The translations under genes were made by a program, and so were the position numbers. Source: Paramecium pentaurelia (taxonomy: Eukaryota; Ciliophora; Oligohymenophorea; Peniculida; Parameciidae). Taken from it: 64,000 nt of DNA. The notes below the pieces were generated by a model. The model made no database searches. It saw nothing but the letters and a program-made list of their open reading frames with translations, and was not told where the DNA came from. Location of the stretch: the NCBI GenBank assembly GCA_905183005.1, contig CAJJDO010000052.1, forward strand, positions 216,020 through 280,019. Direction: 5' to 3'. This document shows, one piece after another, positions 1-11,226 of the stretch (position 1 is the stretch's first letter; each line of letters opens with the position of its first letter).

Positions 1-671
1 TAAGAATAGATTCTGTCTTAAGAATTGATAATAAAAGGAAAGCAAGAATAAATAAATAAATATGAAATCAAAAATACATAATTAAGATCACAACTTTAAG
101 AATATAATTAACTTTAAAAAAAGAGAATTAAATAATTTTAAGATTCTTATGAAATTAATTAAAATTCATAACATAATAATTGTAGATTTCAATCAATGAA
201 ATAAAATAACTAAAGATAAGATTTAATACTAATTGAAAAGTTAAGTAAATATTTATTCATTAATTATTAGAAATAAAAGATAATTTAATTCTATATTTAC
301 AAAATTAATTAGCTGAGCTTTAAGTTTCTAAAATCTTAGAAAATTAAGAAAAATTAAATTAAATTAATTTAAATCCAGATATACATGAATAAAAAATTGC
401 AAAAAGTAATAGTCATAAAAATCTAATTACTTAAACTTCTGAAAAGTCATTAATTCAATCTTAGATTTTAACAAATCAAGCATTACCTCCTAAAGCTGAT
501 TAGAGATTAGTTTAATCTTAATACAACTAATAAAAGTCCTCTTTTGATGCTTCAATCAATTTCAAAAATTAAGAAGACTTTCAGGGTAATAATAAATCAT
601 TACTTAATTTGAATGAATCAATCACACATAGCATTAATGAAGATTACCAAAGTAGCAATCGTGATTATTGA
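1..671 (+). CDS. Coiled-coil, Gln-rich protein, 3' part (5' end off the window)
   Basis: The reading frame is already open at base 1 and runs to a TGA at 669-671, so only the C-terminal part is visible. A 26-nt intron (245-270, GTAAAT..TTAG) joins two frames that would otherwise both hit TGA. The first 100 residues are charged and Gln/Leu-rich with heptad-like spacing (LIEKLK, LQNQLAELQ), which suggests a coiled coil. The tail is polar and Ser/Asn-rich, ending NEDYQSSNRDY. I do not recognise a domain. An ATG at 196 lies in frame, but the open frame upstream has the same composition, so a start to the left of the window is more likely. Confidence 0.6.
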
Positions 672-819
672 TTAATATATTATCTTAAATATATATATAT
701 ATAAGATATTCACATTTTTTATTTTTATAAGAATATATATTAATATACTAAATAAAAATACTTATAAATTTTAGCAATTTTCATTTTTTAATTATCAAAT
801 TTATAATCTTTAATAGTTT

Positions 820-1090
820 TCAATTCATAATCTAATTGTTTGATATGGAATATCTCATTTGATATGTATTTTTATTCATATTTACACTTTCGTAATAAAA
901 TGATAAACATATTCCTATTAATTGTTAATAATATTGTCTTTTAAAGTTTATTAGTCCTATTCAATCCAAAATATATCTACAATTCTACTAACATAATTAT
1001 ATTCATAAGAATCATCATAAAAAGTAAGTTTGCTGTAATTATTCAATTATTTGAATCTGTAATTAAAAATAATAAGAAATTAAAAATTAC
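820..1090 (-). other. Coding-like segment without a start codon in the gap 672-1183
   Basis: The 512-bp gap between the first two genes is AT-rich. On the minus strand one frame reads as plausible protein (NYSKLTFYDDSYEYN, then VSRIVDIFWIEQDQQTLKDN), and a 32-nt GT..AG intron would lead to a TGA at 820-822. The first part loosely resembles the start of a BAH-type domain. No in-frame ATG exists before the divergent neighbour begins at 1184, so this is either a gene remnant or chance. With TGA as the only stop, open frames of about 60-90 codons are expected by chance here. Confidence 0.2.
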
Positions 1091-1183
1091 TAACCTTGAT
1101 ATTTTTAAAGACAGCAAAGATTTAAGGTTTTAAATTGGGATACAAAATTTAATTGATAATTATATATTATTAAGTAATATATT

Positions 1184-1960
1184 ATGGGTAATGGCTGTTC
1201 TGGCTAAAAAGAAATGACTGAAAGATCTTATTCCTTAAGACAACCTTCAATAACTTTAACTAAATTAACAGAGTAAGAGAAGATGATCACCCTTATTCCT
1301 GTTAGTTAATTAACCTAAATAGATTTACCAAATGCATTACTACCTTCTCCATCAAGACAGAGTATCTCTTTTGAATCTTTAATGACTTCTAAAGTGAGAG
1401 TACCTTCAGAAGAGAGCTAGTTTCAGAATCAATTTACTTACACTCAAGAAGTTAAGTTAATAAAAAGAAAAAGTGATTAACCACCTCGTCCCTAAATTTA
1501 AGTACATAAAAAAGAACATAAAAAAAAAGAAGTATATGAAATAATACCAAAATATCATTCTTCAAGTCCAAAAAAAAAAAAAAACTAAAAGTCAACATCA
1601 CCATTAGAAAACCTTTAATTTTAATATTAAGACAATAAAAAAACTAATAAAAGCAAAAGAAAAAAATCATCAACGAGTTAATAGAAAATAAAATAAATAA
1701 ATGAAATTGAAATAATTTAAAGAAGAAAATATTCTGATCTTCCACCTAAAACAGAAAAAACTTTAGTGAAAAGAAAGATTAGTAATTCGATTGATGATCA
1801 TAATTTTATTATCGGAACAGAATGTATTTCAAAAGTGAAATCTTTTACTCCAAGTCCAATTTTAAAAAGAAGAGATTCTGATATAGAGACTAATTCTTTT
1901 TAAAAAAAGATGGTGAGATTCAAAGATGTAAATTATAGAAGACCAGGTTATATTAATTGA
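1184..1960 (+). CDS. Small basic protein with a myristoylation/palmitoylation-type N-terminus
   Basis: A single exon of 258 residues, ATG 1184 to TGA 1958. It starts MGNGCSGQKEM: Gly2 followed by Ser6 and a nearby Cys fits the N-myristoylation/palmitoylation signal (inference from the family rule, not shown here). The rest is rich in Ser, Lys and Gln with many SP/TP sites and short poly-Lys tracts, so it is probably disordered and phosphorylated. The C-terminus (KKMVRFKDVNYRRPGYIN) is basic and aromatic. I recognise no enzymatic domain. It converges with the ULK-like kinase gene that ends at 2083. It resembles the gene at 29092 in layout: MG..C start, polar body, basic end. Confidence 0.7.
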
Positions 1961-2082
1961 TCTTATAAGTATTTTCTTTGATAATATATAATAATTATTA
2001 TTGATATTTTATATATATATTTCAAAGTAATTGTTCCAATTATCCATAATTCATTTATCCTGGTTTCCTTTCTATTAATAAT

Positions 2083-4031
2083 TCAGGTGATGATGCTTTT
2101 TAAAATAGTTTATAATCTGACCAATTTTCCATAGTTTTCGAAATCAATTATTAATATCCATGAAGACCAAAAAGAATGAATGAAGGCATTTAAAGCTAAA
2201 GTATAAATATATTATTTTACTTCTTCAGGCAATAATTAATCTTTTTAACCTGAAATAGATTTAAAATTCTATTTAATTTCATTAATACTTTGTTTTAAGT
2301 ATTATAATGCAATTTTATAAAATGATTCATTCTCTGTAATATCATTATTACAAAGACAACCAATTAATTAATCTTTTTAGAATTCTTTAATATAAATATA
2401 TAAAATATACCATTTTTAGATGCAAGTTTTAAAACCTTTTCGAAATGTCTCATATATTTATCATTATATTCAGATATAGCTTAACTAAATTTACTATGAG
2501 ATTCACTCTTCTTGTATCCTTCATAATCATCTAATTAAAAAATATTAACTTATTTATTTTCCTTATCTAATATAGTTGCCAATTTATTAATTTTTATTGC
2601 AATATTTTTACCCATCAAAAATAATAATTTATCTCTTATTTCTGTTGAAATTATTTTGCAACTAGCGAGATTTTATGAGAATTTATATAAGAATCTACAA
2701 TAATTGATTTAACTAAATAAGACTTCATTATTTGATTTAAATTCCAAACTAATAGTTTTTTATTTCATAACAGGAGCTTATTCTTCAAAAGCACTAGTCT
2801 TAGTAATTTTTTATGGTTATAGTGCTTACTATTAACTTGATGATCTCTAAATTTATTCTTATAATTTCTTCTATTTAACTTCATGTTATTTTTTCTTTTC
2901 TTCTATTTATTGAGTCTTATATTCTTTTGTAGGAACTTCTTTTACTCCTTGACTTTGAGATCGCTTAAACTTTTAAACTTAAGAAGGTTCTGTAGGAATG
3001 TTTAAATTTGTTATCTCTTCAAATGGTTTTCGAGGTGGAGCTCTTTCAACAGGTGTTAAAGCTCTCTATTCAATTATTTCATGATGAACCATCTCTTTTA
3101 CTCTAAGTCTTTTATTCTCATCTACAGAGAGACATTTTCTAATGAAATCCTTAGCCTTGTCTGAAATAGGAGGAGAAGAAGGAATTATTAAAGACTAATG
3201 CATAATATTGGATATCAAAGCAGCTTCTGATGAGGCATTATATGGTGTTCTACCTAAAAATTATGTTAAATTTATTACCAAATAACATTTCAAAGAATAC
3301 AACACCAATAGCCCATACATCTCCTTTTTCAGTATGACCTTGTTATCTCAATGCTTGTGGAGACATATAAAGTGGAGTTCCTACATTGAAATTCTTCCCT
3401 TACAATCTAGCTTCATGAGCAGGCACAGCAAAACCAAAGTCAGCTAATTTTGGAAGATTCTTATCAATAAGAATGTTTGCTGGCTTAATGTCTCTATGAA
3501 TATATCCCTTCTAATTCATTTCATTGACAGCACTCACTACTGATTGCAAGATTCGGATTGCTTCACTTTCATCAATTCTTCCCTTCTTCTTAATATAATT
3601 GTTAAGATCTCCCTGAAGTACATATAACAATTAGAATTACCGAATCACAAAACTCAGTTATGATATAAGTATTATTCTATGTTTAAAAGACATCGAAAAG
3701 TTTCATTATATTTTTACTATTAAATGCTTTCAATGCATTTATTTCATTTTTTAGTAATTGTGCATGAATTGATTATTTAACCATCTTCATGTCAATAACC
3801 TGGATATTGTATTTATTTTTACTTTTACTGCTACTGGTTCAAGTGTGTTTTCATCTCTTCCCTTATAAACACGGCTGCTAAATCCTCTTCCTATTTCATC
3901 ATTGATTGCATAACTATAATGATCAATAGCCTTTCTAGTTTCACTCCCTCCTTTATTATGAACTTGAATAGATGATATTGAATACCACGATTTTGAGGAT
4001 AAGTAGGTAAATGAGGTCGAGTATGGAACAT
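2083..4031 (-). CDS. ULK/ATG1-like Ser/Thr protein kinase
   Basis: The kinase domain starts near residue 35: Gly-rich loop GRGFSSRVY, ATP-binding lysine in PVAVKVID, catalytic loop HRDIKPANI, metal loop DFGFAV, then GTPLYMSPQ and a D-W anchor (GDVWAIGV). These features and the order of insertions resemble ULK/ATG1 and the many related ciliate kinases. A long, Gln/Lys-rich C-terminal half follows; its end (ALNAFIHSFWSSWILII) is helical. Five introns of 23-28 nt (for example 3254-3278, 25 nt) are needed; removing them gives 607 residues with no TGA. The ATG at 4031 is supported because a 23-nt intron right after it restores the kinase frame. A small gene begins 38 bp away on the other strand, so the two share a very short promoter region. 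Confidence 0.85.
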
Positions 4032-4068
4032 TTTTGTATTTTGAAATAATAAAATTAACGATTAATTA

Positions 4069-4318
4069 ATGACTGGTGATCGTAATATTAATCGAAAACA
4101 TGTTAATTACAGAAAGGCAGGAAAAATCAAAAAGAAACTTCATAAATAATAAATCAAAAAGGCTGCTCTCTCAAACAAGACTACTTAACCAAAATCTATA
4201 GAAGACATGACTAAAAAAGATCGTAGAGAACTTATAAAAAAAAAAAAAATTGTAAAAGAAATAGAAAAAGCTTTAATTAAAAAAGGCTGCAGCAAAAGAA
4301 ATAGAGGAAGAATAATGA
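4069..4318 (+). CDS. Small Lys-rich basic protein
   Basis: ATG 4069, TGA 4316. The first 61 codons are Lys/Arg-rich (MTGDRNINRKHVNYRKAGK..), then the frame must change by one base to reach the natural ending AAAKEIEEEQ. A 34-nt GT..AG stretch (4252-4285) fits exactly at a codon boundary and gives a 71-residue protein. This stretch itself reads as coding (KEIEKALIKK), so a sequencing indel in the nearby A-run is the alternative. The basic, helical composition suggests a nucleic-acid-binding or ribosome-biogenesis role, but that is a guess. It is divergent from the kinase gene at 4031. Confidence 0.5.
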
Positions 4319-4722
4319 TAATATAAAAATTTTTTCTGTATAAACTATATTTATATTCATTTGTATTTTAATTTATAATCTTTTTATCTATTCCTCCTTA
4401 TTCAATTTTTTCATTAAGGAATTAGAGTGTTTTTCAAAATAATCGATATATTTATAAGAATTTTAATTTTATATAATATAATTTAAGTTTTTATTGCTAA
4501 ATTTATAGATTTTTTATGATTAGATAAAGTATTATTAAATCTTAGAAATGTTCTTAAAATATAAACGATCCCTATGTATTTTTGAGTTCTAAAATTTGTG
4601 CTTCACTATTTTTAGATTTAATAAAATTTAAATAAATGAATATTATTAAAACCAAACTAACGCTAAAATTTTATTCAAATTATTTTTTATTATTTCTAAT
4701 TAAAACTTATTTATAATTCATT
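4319..4722. other. Intergenic, no gene seen
   Basis: About 400 bp, AT-rich on both strands, with no convincing reading frame, RNA fold or repeat. It contains the 3' end of the small basic gene and the upstream region of the lectin-like gene. Confidence 0.6.
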
Positions 4723-6064
4723 ATGAAATTAATTATAGCTTTTCTTATACTTCTAAATACATTCGCCTTCATTAAATATGACTCAGGTTTGGCCCTAGAT
4801 TTTAATAGTGATTCTTATCCTACTTTTAAATGCTATTTTGGATATTCAAAAATAGCTGTTATTTCATTTTCAAATGCCTTTGAAAATATTCCTTAAGTGT
4901 TTTTTTATCATGAATACTTTGATTAAGAGGTTGCAGAAGCAGAATTAAAATTATCAATAACAACTATAACTAAAACATGTAAATTATATTACTTATATTT
5001 TAGCTTTCACCTCAGAAATTTATTGTGGTTAAAAGAGAGTCAGAAGACTAAAAATAAGATGGTTTGCTCTTGATGATTAAAGAATAGAAGTCATAAATAA
5101 TTTTAATATGGTCAATCCAGATGATAAAACATTTACAATTAAAAATCCAAATGCTAAATTTGGATTTATAGTACTTACAAGTATTCATTATTCTGGTGCA
5201 GTTGATTTTCAATTGTCAGTAATTCTGATATTTTCAATACTAGATGAGTTCCATAACAATGAATACTGTGACTGTAACTATAACTAAAGTGGCAGGGAAA
5301 TTTGTTAATCTTAAGTAGGTTGGCTATTAAGTAATAGTTGGAGTTGAAGAGGCATTTATTAAATTAGGATTACAGACTTCTACTGGTACATTTATAAGTG
5401 GAAATATTTCAAAATAGCCAAATAGATGGTTTGTTATTGCTGTTTAAAGTATTACTTTTCCAAACACAACTTATTTAACACTTGAGGCTCTTTTCACTTA
5501 TACCGCTACAACATTATCATACACTTGGAAATCATGTAAATATATTATTTGATTAAAATAGTTTTGAATAGTCAAACACCAAACAAACATGAACAAGTTT
5601 GGGTTGCATATTAATTTACAACTACATACAAGCCATTAGAATGTTTTAGTATAAGAACTAGTAGAAAATAAGCATTTGATTTAACCATTTTACCAACTTT
5701 CTTTTTATAATTAGTTTAAACTAATTAAATTTATTTTACAAATGGTAATTATGAATATGTAGTTGATAAATCAATTACACCACTTAAGATGAATATCTAA
5801 ATGAAATGTGAAAATGGAAAGAAAGTTTAAGCAGATTTTAATAAATGCAATGCTTGTAGTATTTAAAAGACTTATTCTTTTACTTATAATTGTTTTAATC
5901 AAATGAATTATATTGGTTTCTTCCCTTTATTTTAACAAGCATTCCAACAATATAATCATTTAAAAATCAATATTCAATCATCATCACTTGAAATCATAAA
6001 TGTTGTTTATGATTAAGCCATTACAGAAAAGACTATAGTGAAAATTTAAATATTAAATTTATGA
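4723..6064 (+). CDS. Secreted H-type-lectin-like protein (paralogue 1)
   Basis: 421 residues after removing three introns (4979-5003, 5219-5243, 5536-5561). A hydrophobic signal peptide (MKLIIAFLILLNTFAF) leads the protein. Two domains follow. Each has a 'F..IPQVFF' or equivalent strand, a run of Thr/Val ('SITTITKT'), and an aromatic strand (RWFALDD; PNRWFVIAV). This pattern resembles the H-type lectin domain known from Discoidin I and snail agglutinins; similar secreted proteins occur in ciliates. The C-terminal third is Cys-containing (KCNACSIQKTYSF) and of unknown fold. A close copy lies at 38540-39892 in opposite orientation with introns at the same places. Likely surface or extracellular; carbohydrate binding is inferred from the family. 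Confidence 0.75.
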
Positions 6065-6991
6065 AATATATAATCACCAAACTTTGATTCAAGATTTATT
6101 TATCTAATTTTTATCAGTTTTGGTATTAATTTCTATCTTTATAATATTTAACATTTTCAACCAAAGGTTACTTTTAAAACAGAAATTTTATATTAAGAAA
6201 AATTATAAGTATAGTGTTATTTAAGCCATGGCTTCAAATTATAAAAGACAGAGAATCTTCAATAGAAAAGAAATTTCTTATTTAATATTTTTAATTTAGG
6301 CCTTCTAAAACAATTCAATTAAATACTAAAATTCAATATTGATCCGTTTAATTTCAATATAAAATATGTTTAAAAAAAAGATATTTTATCGTTCAAATGA
6401 TTCAAAAATAGAGACAAAAATCTTTATATTTCAAATTCATATTCAAAAAAAATTCTGATTTCTTTAATCGAAAGTAAACATTAAAATATATTAGATTTTC
6501 TTTTTTTGCTTATGATGAAAAGATAAAAATATAATTTTTTTGTAGATTTAGAGTTTGAGATTAATTAATTATAAAATAATTAAAAAATATATTCATATTT
6601 ATGAATTTTTGAATCAATCATGAATGGAATAATCATATGATATATAACCTTGGTATTACTTTTTAATTTGATTATCTATTTTATTTTATAGGGTATTGAA
6701 CAATTAAATTCTTGATATTTTAGAAATGTAAAAGACGGAAAGTAAGATTTAAGAAAGTCTACTTGTTTTTTATTAAAATCTTAATTTTTTTAACACTTAA
6801 TAATAATGAATTAATCTATAATCTAAGTAGTGTAGATAATTTTAAGATGTTTTTAGGGGAATGGGAGATAACTTAAATTTCAATCAAAATAATTAACATT
6901 TCTCATAAAAGCCATCAAAATTACAATAAATTTCTAGAAATAAATAGATTTGACTTTAGGAAATAATTATTGATTTATATAAAGTTAGTAT
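6065..6991. other. Intergenic, no gene seen
   Basis: About 930 bp between two convergent genes. I read all frames with TGA as the only stop and found no stretch with protein-like composition, and no RNA structure I can support. Confidence 0.5.
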
Positions 6992-7534
6992 TCAGTGATA
7001 AAACTTTTCTGTAATTTATTAACTTTTACGCAATGCTTCTTAAAATAATTGATCAATATTAGTTAGCTTTTTTTAATTTTCTTTAAGTGAAATGATTGGT
7101 TTTTTCTTAGCTTGTAAACTTGCTTTATTAATTTATAATGGCATATCTTTAGCTCTAAAACTAGGTTCATTTTCAATAAAACTAAACAATCTCACAGGTT
7201 ACTAACTTTATAAAGATTCTTAGATAGATGATGTGACTGATTAATCGTCTTGTCTAAAACTAGGAGATGTTTGTCCTTTATAACTGCTGATAGTTGATTA
7301 TCTTGTTGTTTTCTTATAGGAACTTCTTCTGTCTTTAGATCTGGCTCTAATTTATTGAAGTGCATCTATGGAATGTTATGAACGTTGAATGCATTAATTA
7401 ACAATATCTGTTAAAATTTGATGAGGTTTGACACATTATTATCTACCTCTAGGTTATTATTCTATTAATTAATTGTTTTATTTAATTAATTCTGATTATC
7501 GACGAACAGTTGCCATTCTCAATTGGTCTAACAT
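6992..7534 (-). CDS. Hypothetical basic, Gln-rich protein
   Basis: Intronless frame of 180 residues from ATG 7534 to TGA 6992. The N-terminal half is basic (MLDQLRMATVRRQSELIKQ) and contains RARSKDRRSSYKK; the C-terminal half has short conserved-looking blocks (VRLFSFIENEPSFRAK; KKPIISLKENQKK) and a Leu/Gln-rich end. No domain recognised. It lies 123 bp downstream of GSK3 on the same strand; spacing does not suggest co-transcription. An upstream extension is not excluded because the frame stays open for a few codons. Confidence 0.6.
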
Positions 7535-7657
7535 TATTAAAAATAATAATAATTTTTTTAATTGGAAATTTAATCACTTTGATTGTAGAAGTAAAATAAA
7601 ACAAATCATTCTTAGAAGATAAAATATAATATATAATATTTGTTTGAAGAATCTTCA

Positions 7658-8785
7658 TCATTTGTTTAGCTTTTAATACCATTATGGAACTAATTTGGAA
7701 TAGAGTTCTGGTTTGATGCTTAATTCTTATTTATTGAAGTCGAAAAGATTAGGTGTCTTAAAATTTTGATTAAAGAATCCTTCTTTTCTAATATCATCAA
7801 AATATGGATGTAAAAGAGCATCAATTGGTTGGATTCTTGTTTTAGGTGAATATCTAATATTAATTTAATGATGAATACGTAAGCATTTATGTAATTAGAT
7901 CTAAAAAGAGTGGTTCTGGTTTTTATTTTGCAAATACTCTTGTCCAAGGATTCCCTCTAATCATGGGTAATCTAACATCAGCTTTAGAAGGATTCATTTA
8001 ATTAATATCATCTGGAGTAGGAGTGCCAAGTATCTTAATTATTTAAAGTAGTTAATCTTAAGCACTCTCTCCTGGAAATATTGGTTCAAGAATGACCATT
8101 TCAGCTATAACACAACCAATAGACCACATATCAATTTATGTATTGTAATCTGTAGCACCAAATATCAATTCTGGGGCTCTATAGTAACGTGAACAGATAT
8201 ATGCTATGTTTGGTTCTCCAACAACAAGTCTTTTTGCTGACCCAAAATCGCAAATTTTTAATACATTGTTCTCTAAATTAACCAAGATATTTTAAGGCTT
8301 TATGTCTCTGTGACAGATCCCAATCGCTAGAGTGAAATATTTTCTCTAATACCCTACAAGTAAAGTAATGCTCTTATCATCTAGTAACTGTAGAGCTTTA
8401 TTAATGGAGCAGGAATGCTTTGCTTCTATTTACGCATTTATCTAATCATTTTTGAAAGTGTCTCAGGTACATATTCCATAACTAGATTTAGGTACACATC
8501 TTATGGCTAGAGAATGATTGTATAATTGATATACATTTTCCCCTGGTGTGAAGAAGGAGTGTCTTAACATAACCACACATGGATGATTCAATTCTTGAAT
8601 GATAAGGTGCTCTCTGTTCTTATATCTCCGATCTTGGTACACCTTCTTTATTGCCACCTTCTCCTTAGTCTTATTATCAGTAGCCTAGTTTCATTCTTAA
8701 CCAAATTTACCAAGTACACCATTCCAAATGTTCCAGTGCCTACCACTTATTCAAGGGTAAAGTCCTTATCTGATTATTATAACAT
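7658..8785 (-). CDS. GSK3: Glycogen synthase kinase 3 (GSK3/shaggy) family kinase
   Basis: 340 residues after removal of four introns (26, 28, 26 and 25 nt). Diagnostic features in order: GTGTFGMVYL, AIKKVYQD, catalytic CHRDIKPQN, DFGSAK, and the activation-loop GEPNIAYICSRYYRAPELIFGA, whose Tyr before ICSRYYRAPE is the GSK3 phosphotyrosine. Then IDMWSIGCVIAE, IFPGES, ILGTPTPDDI, and the family ending DALLHPYFDDIR..NLFDF. The domain fills nearly the whole protein, with only about ten residues before the Gly-loop, shorter than in animal GSK3. It phosphorylates Ser/Thr in primed substrates and acts in many pathways. The start ATG at 8785 is the first in frame upstream of the Gly-loop. Confidence 0.93.
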
Positions 8786-8819
8786 TTAATTATTTCATTA
8801 ACAATAATTGATTATCCTA

Positions 8820-9640
8820 TACCATAAATTTTTATTACTACTCATCTAAAAAAAAAGAATCCAAAATTAATCTCCAACTACAATTCCTTAACTTGCATTT
8901 TATTCACATTAATAATCCTAAGAATTTACAATATCAGATTACCTATAGAATTAATAATAAGAAGATTAATGAATATACAAATACCTATAAATTTAAGTGG
9001 AATAATGGCACTATCTCTATTAAACCAATAAATTAATTTAAACCTAAAATGCTAGAACTTATGCATCAATATAAATTACAGTAGTACCATAAAATAAATA
9101 AAAAGTTATACTAAATCAAACCTAATTTTCCTCTTAATCTTCTAGTTATTTACTTCCAAAATCAATTACTGATTTCAATCAATCATCCTCTTTCAAAGAA
9201 CAAGAAACAAATAAAATTACCAATAAAGCTCATATAATTATTCCCCACAGGAAAGTGGCTATTTATCTAATTACACTCTTACCAAAAGATATAATACCGT
9301 AAGTGGATAATAGAATTCTTAGTAATATTAGAAAAAAGACATTTACAAAAAACCTTCATCATACAAAACCTAGAAAGACAATTTAATTAAGAATATTAGA
9401 AAAGATAATGGAGATATTTACTTATTAATAAATGATAATTAGAAAAAATAGATAAAAATGGAAGATCTTATAAATGATTCCGCAATTACTCTATGTAATT
9501 ATTTATTGTCTAAAATAAGACTCTAAAAATGGTATGGTATAAGTTAACTTCTTCAACCAGAATTTATAGATATTTATAATAAAAAATACATTTAATCTTA
9601 GAACAATCAATAAATATATATATTTAAATATGTTATTAAA
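8820..9640 (+). pseudogene. Disrupted Gln/Ser-rich gene, no start codon, frame changes
   Basis: Protein-like sequence is visible on the plus strand but in two frames. One frame covers about 8820-9230 (TTIPQLAFYSHQQSQEF; NARTYASIQITVVPQNK; SYLLPKSITDFNQSSSF) and is broken by a TGA at 8970. Another covers about 9200-9640 (QESGYLSNYTLTKRYNTVSG; NLIKNIRKDNGDIYLLIND; SKIRLQKWYGISQLLQPEF). There is no GT donor between the two, so an intron cannot join them, and no ATG precedes the first part. Its 3' end runs into the converging CIMIP2-like gene. It is either a pseudogene or a gene damaged by sequence errors. No known domain recognised. Confidence 0.45.
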
Positions 9641-10382
9641 TCAGGTATGCTTATAATTCATTTCTGTTTATTTCATCTTTCTTAGTTTGAATTGGATAGG
9701 ATTTCTATGAAAAGGTTTTTCTTAATTGTATTATATACGATACTCTGTTCTCACTTAATCACCTTAAAATAAAAATAAAATTATAACCATTCATATTTTC
9801 ATGAGGAATCCAACCAGATCCATCAAATTGCATATGATTCTTCTAGAACCCTGAAGTTTTTGTTTAGGCTTATTAGGTTTCTAAATATCTATCAGTCTTT
9901 CGAAATCTAAGATTAATTTTCTAAATTTCTTACGTTGGAGCAACAAGATTTTAAGGCTTCTTGAAACCGTCTTGATATGATGTGATCATTTTATCAATAT
10001 GAGTGCAAGGATGATGTTTTAATATTGTTTGACAACCATATTTGTGTGAATAAGCTTCTTTATGAGGATCAATCAATTCTTTAGCATCAAAATTGAATCC
10101 TGTTGAAGACAATCTATTAAACTTGCCCAACTTAGAATCTGCAAATGATTTTCTAGCTACTTCAGAGAATCTTTCTCCATAGAGATTTTCTGATTAAACA
10201 TATGGGACATATCCTGCATATCCAGGCACAGCAGTATTCTTAGGCTCTTAAGGTAACTGAATCAATTAAGTTTATTCATTTACTTATGTGTAATGATTGA
10301 TGTAACTGGTCCTATAAAAGTTATTTTTGGACCACTCATGAAAAGTCTTCTCTTAAATTGGAGGTTGAGATTTGCTAGCCAT
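9641..10382 (-). CDS. CIMIP2/FAM166-like ciliary microtubule inner protein
   Basis: 238 residues with one 25-nt intron near the 3' end. The block AVPGYAGYVPYV..LYGERFSEVARKSF matches the conserved 'vPGYaGyiP' and 'fGetf' signature of the CIMIP2 (formerly FAM166/DUF2475) family, whose members bind inside ciliary doublet microtubules. A second block near the end (DGSGWIPHENMNG) is rich in aromatic residues and Gly, typical of microtubule inner proteins. Fits a ciliate. Start chosen at the only ATG upstream of the conserved block (MASKSQPPIQEKTFHEWSK). TGA at 9641-9643, immediately after the disrupted plus-strand gene. Confidence 0.75.
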
Positions 10383-10403
10383 TTTAATTGATAAATAAAT
10401 ATA

Positions 10404-11189
10404 TCAAATAATCACACTCTCTATCAACATTAACATTCCTTCATTTGTCCTATCTCCTTTATATTCAATAGGTGTCTATTCATTCATATTATATAAATAT
10501 TAAGTAGGATATTTATATATTTTAAGTCCATTAATTTTATTCAATTCACCATTTATTTTACCAATTCTCAATTAGGTTGATTTAATTAAAGACTTCATGT
10601 TCTAACTTAATTATTTAATCTAATTAAGTTTAAAAGCATTGATGCACATAAATCACAGTCTTAAGAATAAAAATAAATCAAATAATGTCTATTTATATTC
10701 TTGATATTTTCATCACAATTATGTCCTACTATAATTTCTATACCTTCTTCTATTTATTTTACAGGTATCTCTTCACTTTGAATTACATAATATAATTAGC
10801 CATCTTTATATCTCATAATAAATTATTCAATTTCTCTTTAATGATTTTATCATCATAATTTATAGTTTATACATCCTACCATCCTACCATGTATTAACAT
10901 TAAATTTCAGTAATTTTCTAGTAGGTAATTGATGAATTTAAAGTAATTGGATTAATTTAATTACAAATTTATTAGAACTATTTGCTTCAACTAATAATAA
11001 ATTTTATTTGTTCACCTTCCTAAATTGAATTAATTGATCTTAATGAGAATTTTCATAAAATAATATTAATGCTGGGTTGCCTGATTCAAAAATTGATTAT
11101 GCAACATCTTTTGAGAAGGTTATTGGTTATAATATAGTAAATAGTGGTATATTGTTAATTTTATTTATTATTAATAATATACTCTTCAT
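10404..11189 (-). pseudogene. Protein disulfide isomerase b'-a' fragment, frame-broken
   Basis: From ATG 11189 the sequence reads like a PDI b' domain (PITFSKDVAQSIFESGNPA, LILFYENSHQDQLIQF), then an a'-type thioredoxin domain (HYLIYFYSQDCDLC, then LRIGKINGELNK, YKYPTQYLYN, IEYKGDRT). The N-terminal a-b domains and signal peptide of a full PDI are missing. The frame breaks at least three times: at an 8-bp tandem duplication (10872-10887), near 10825 (one base), and near 10590. No GT..AG intron repairs these. The active site is CDLC rather than CGHC. Best read as a decayed PDI copy; sequencing error cannot be excluded. TGA at 10404-10406. Confidence 0.6.
10872..10887. repeat. 8-bp tandem duplication CATCCTAC x2
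   Basis: Two adjacent copies of CATCCTAC. Removing one copy restores the reading frame of the PDI-like sequence across this point, so the duplication is a likely cause of its inactivation. Confidence 0.8.
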
Positions 11190-11226
11190 TAATGAAATAA
11201 TAATAACATAATAATAATAATAAATA

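Noticed and set aside
11161..11225. AAT/ATT trinucleotide run as a possible functional repeat.
   Set aside because: Simple AT-rich microsatellite of a kind common throughout this DNA.
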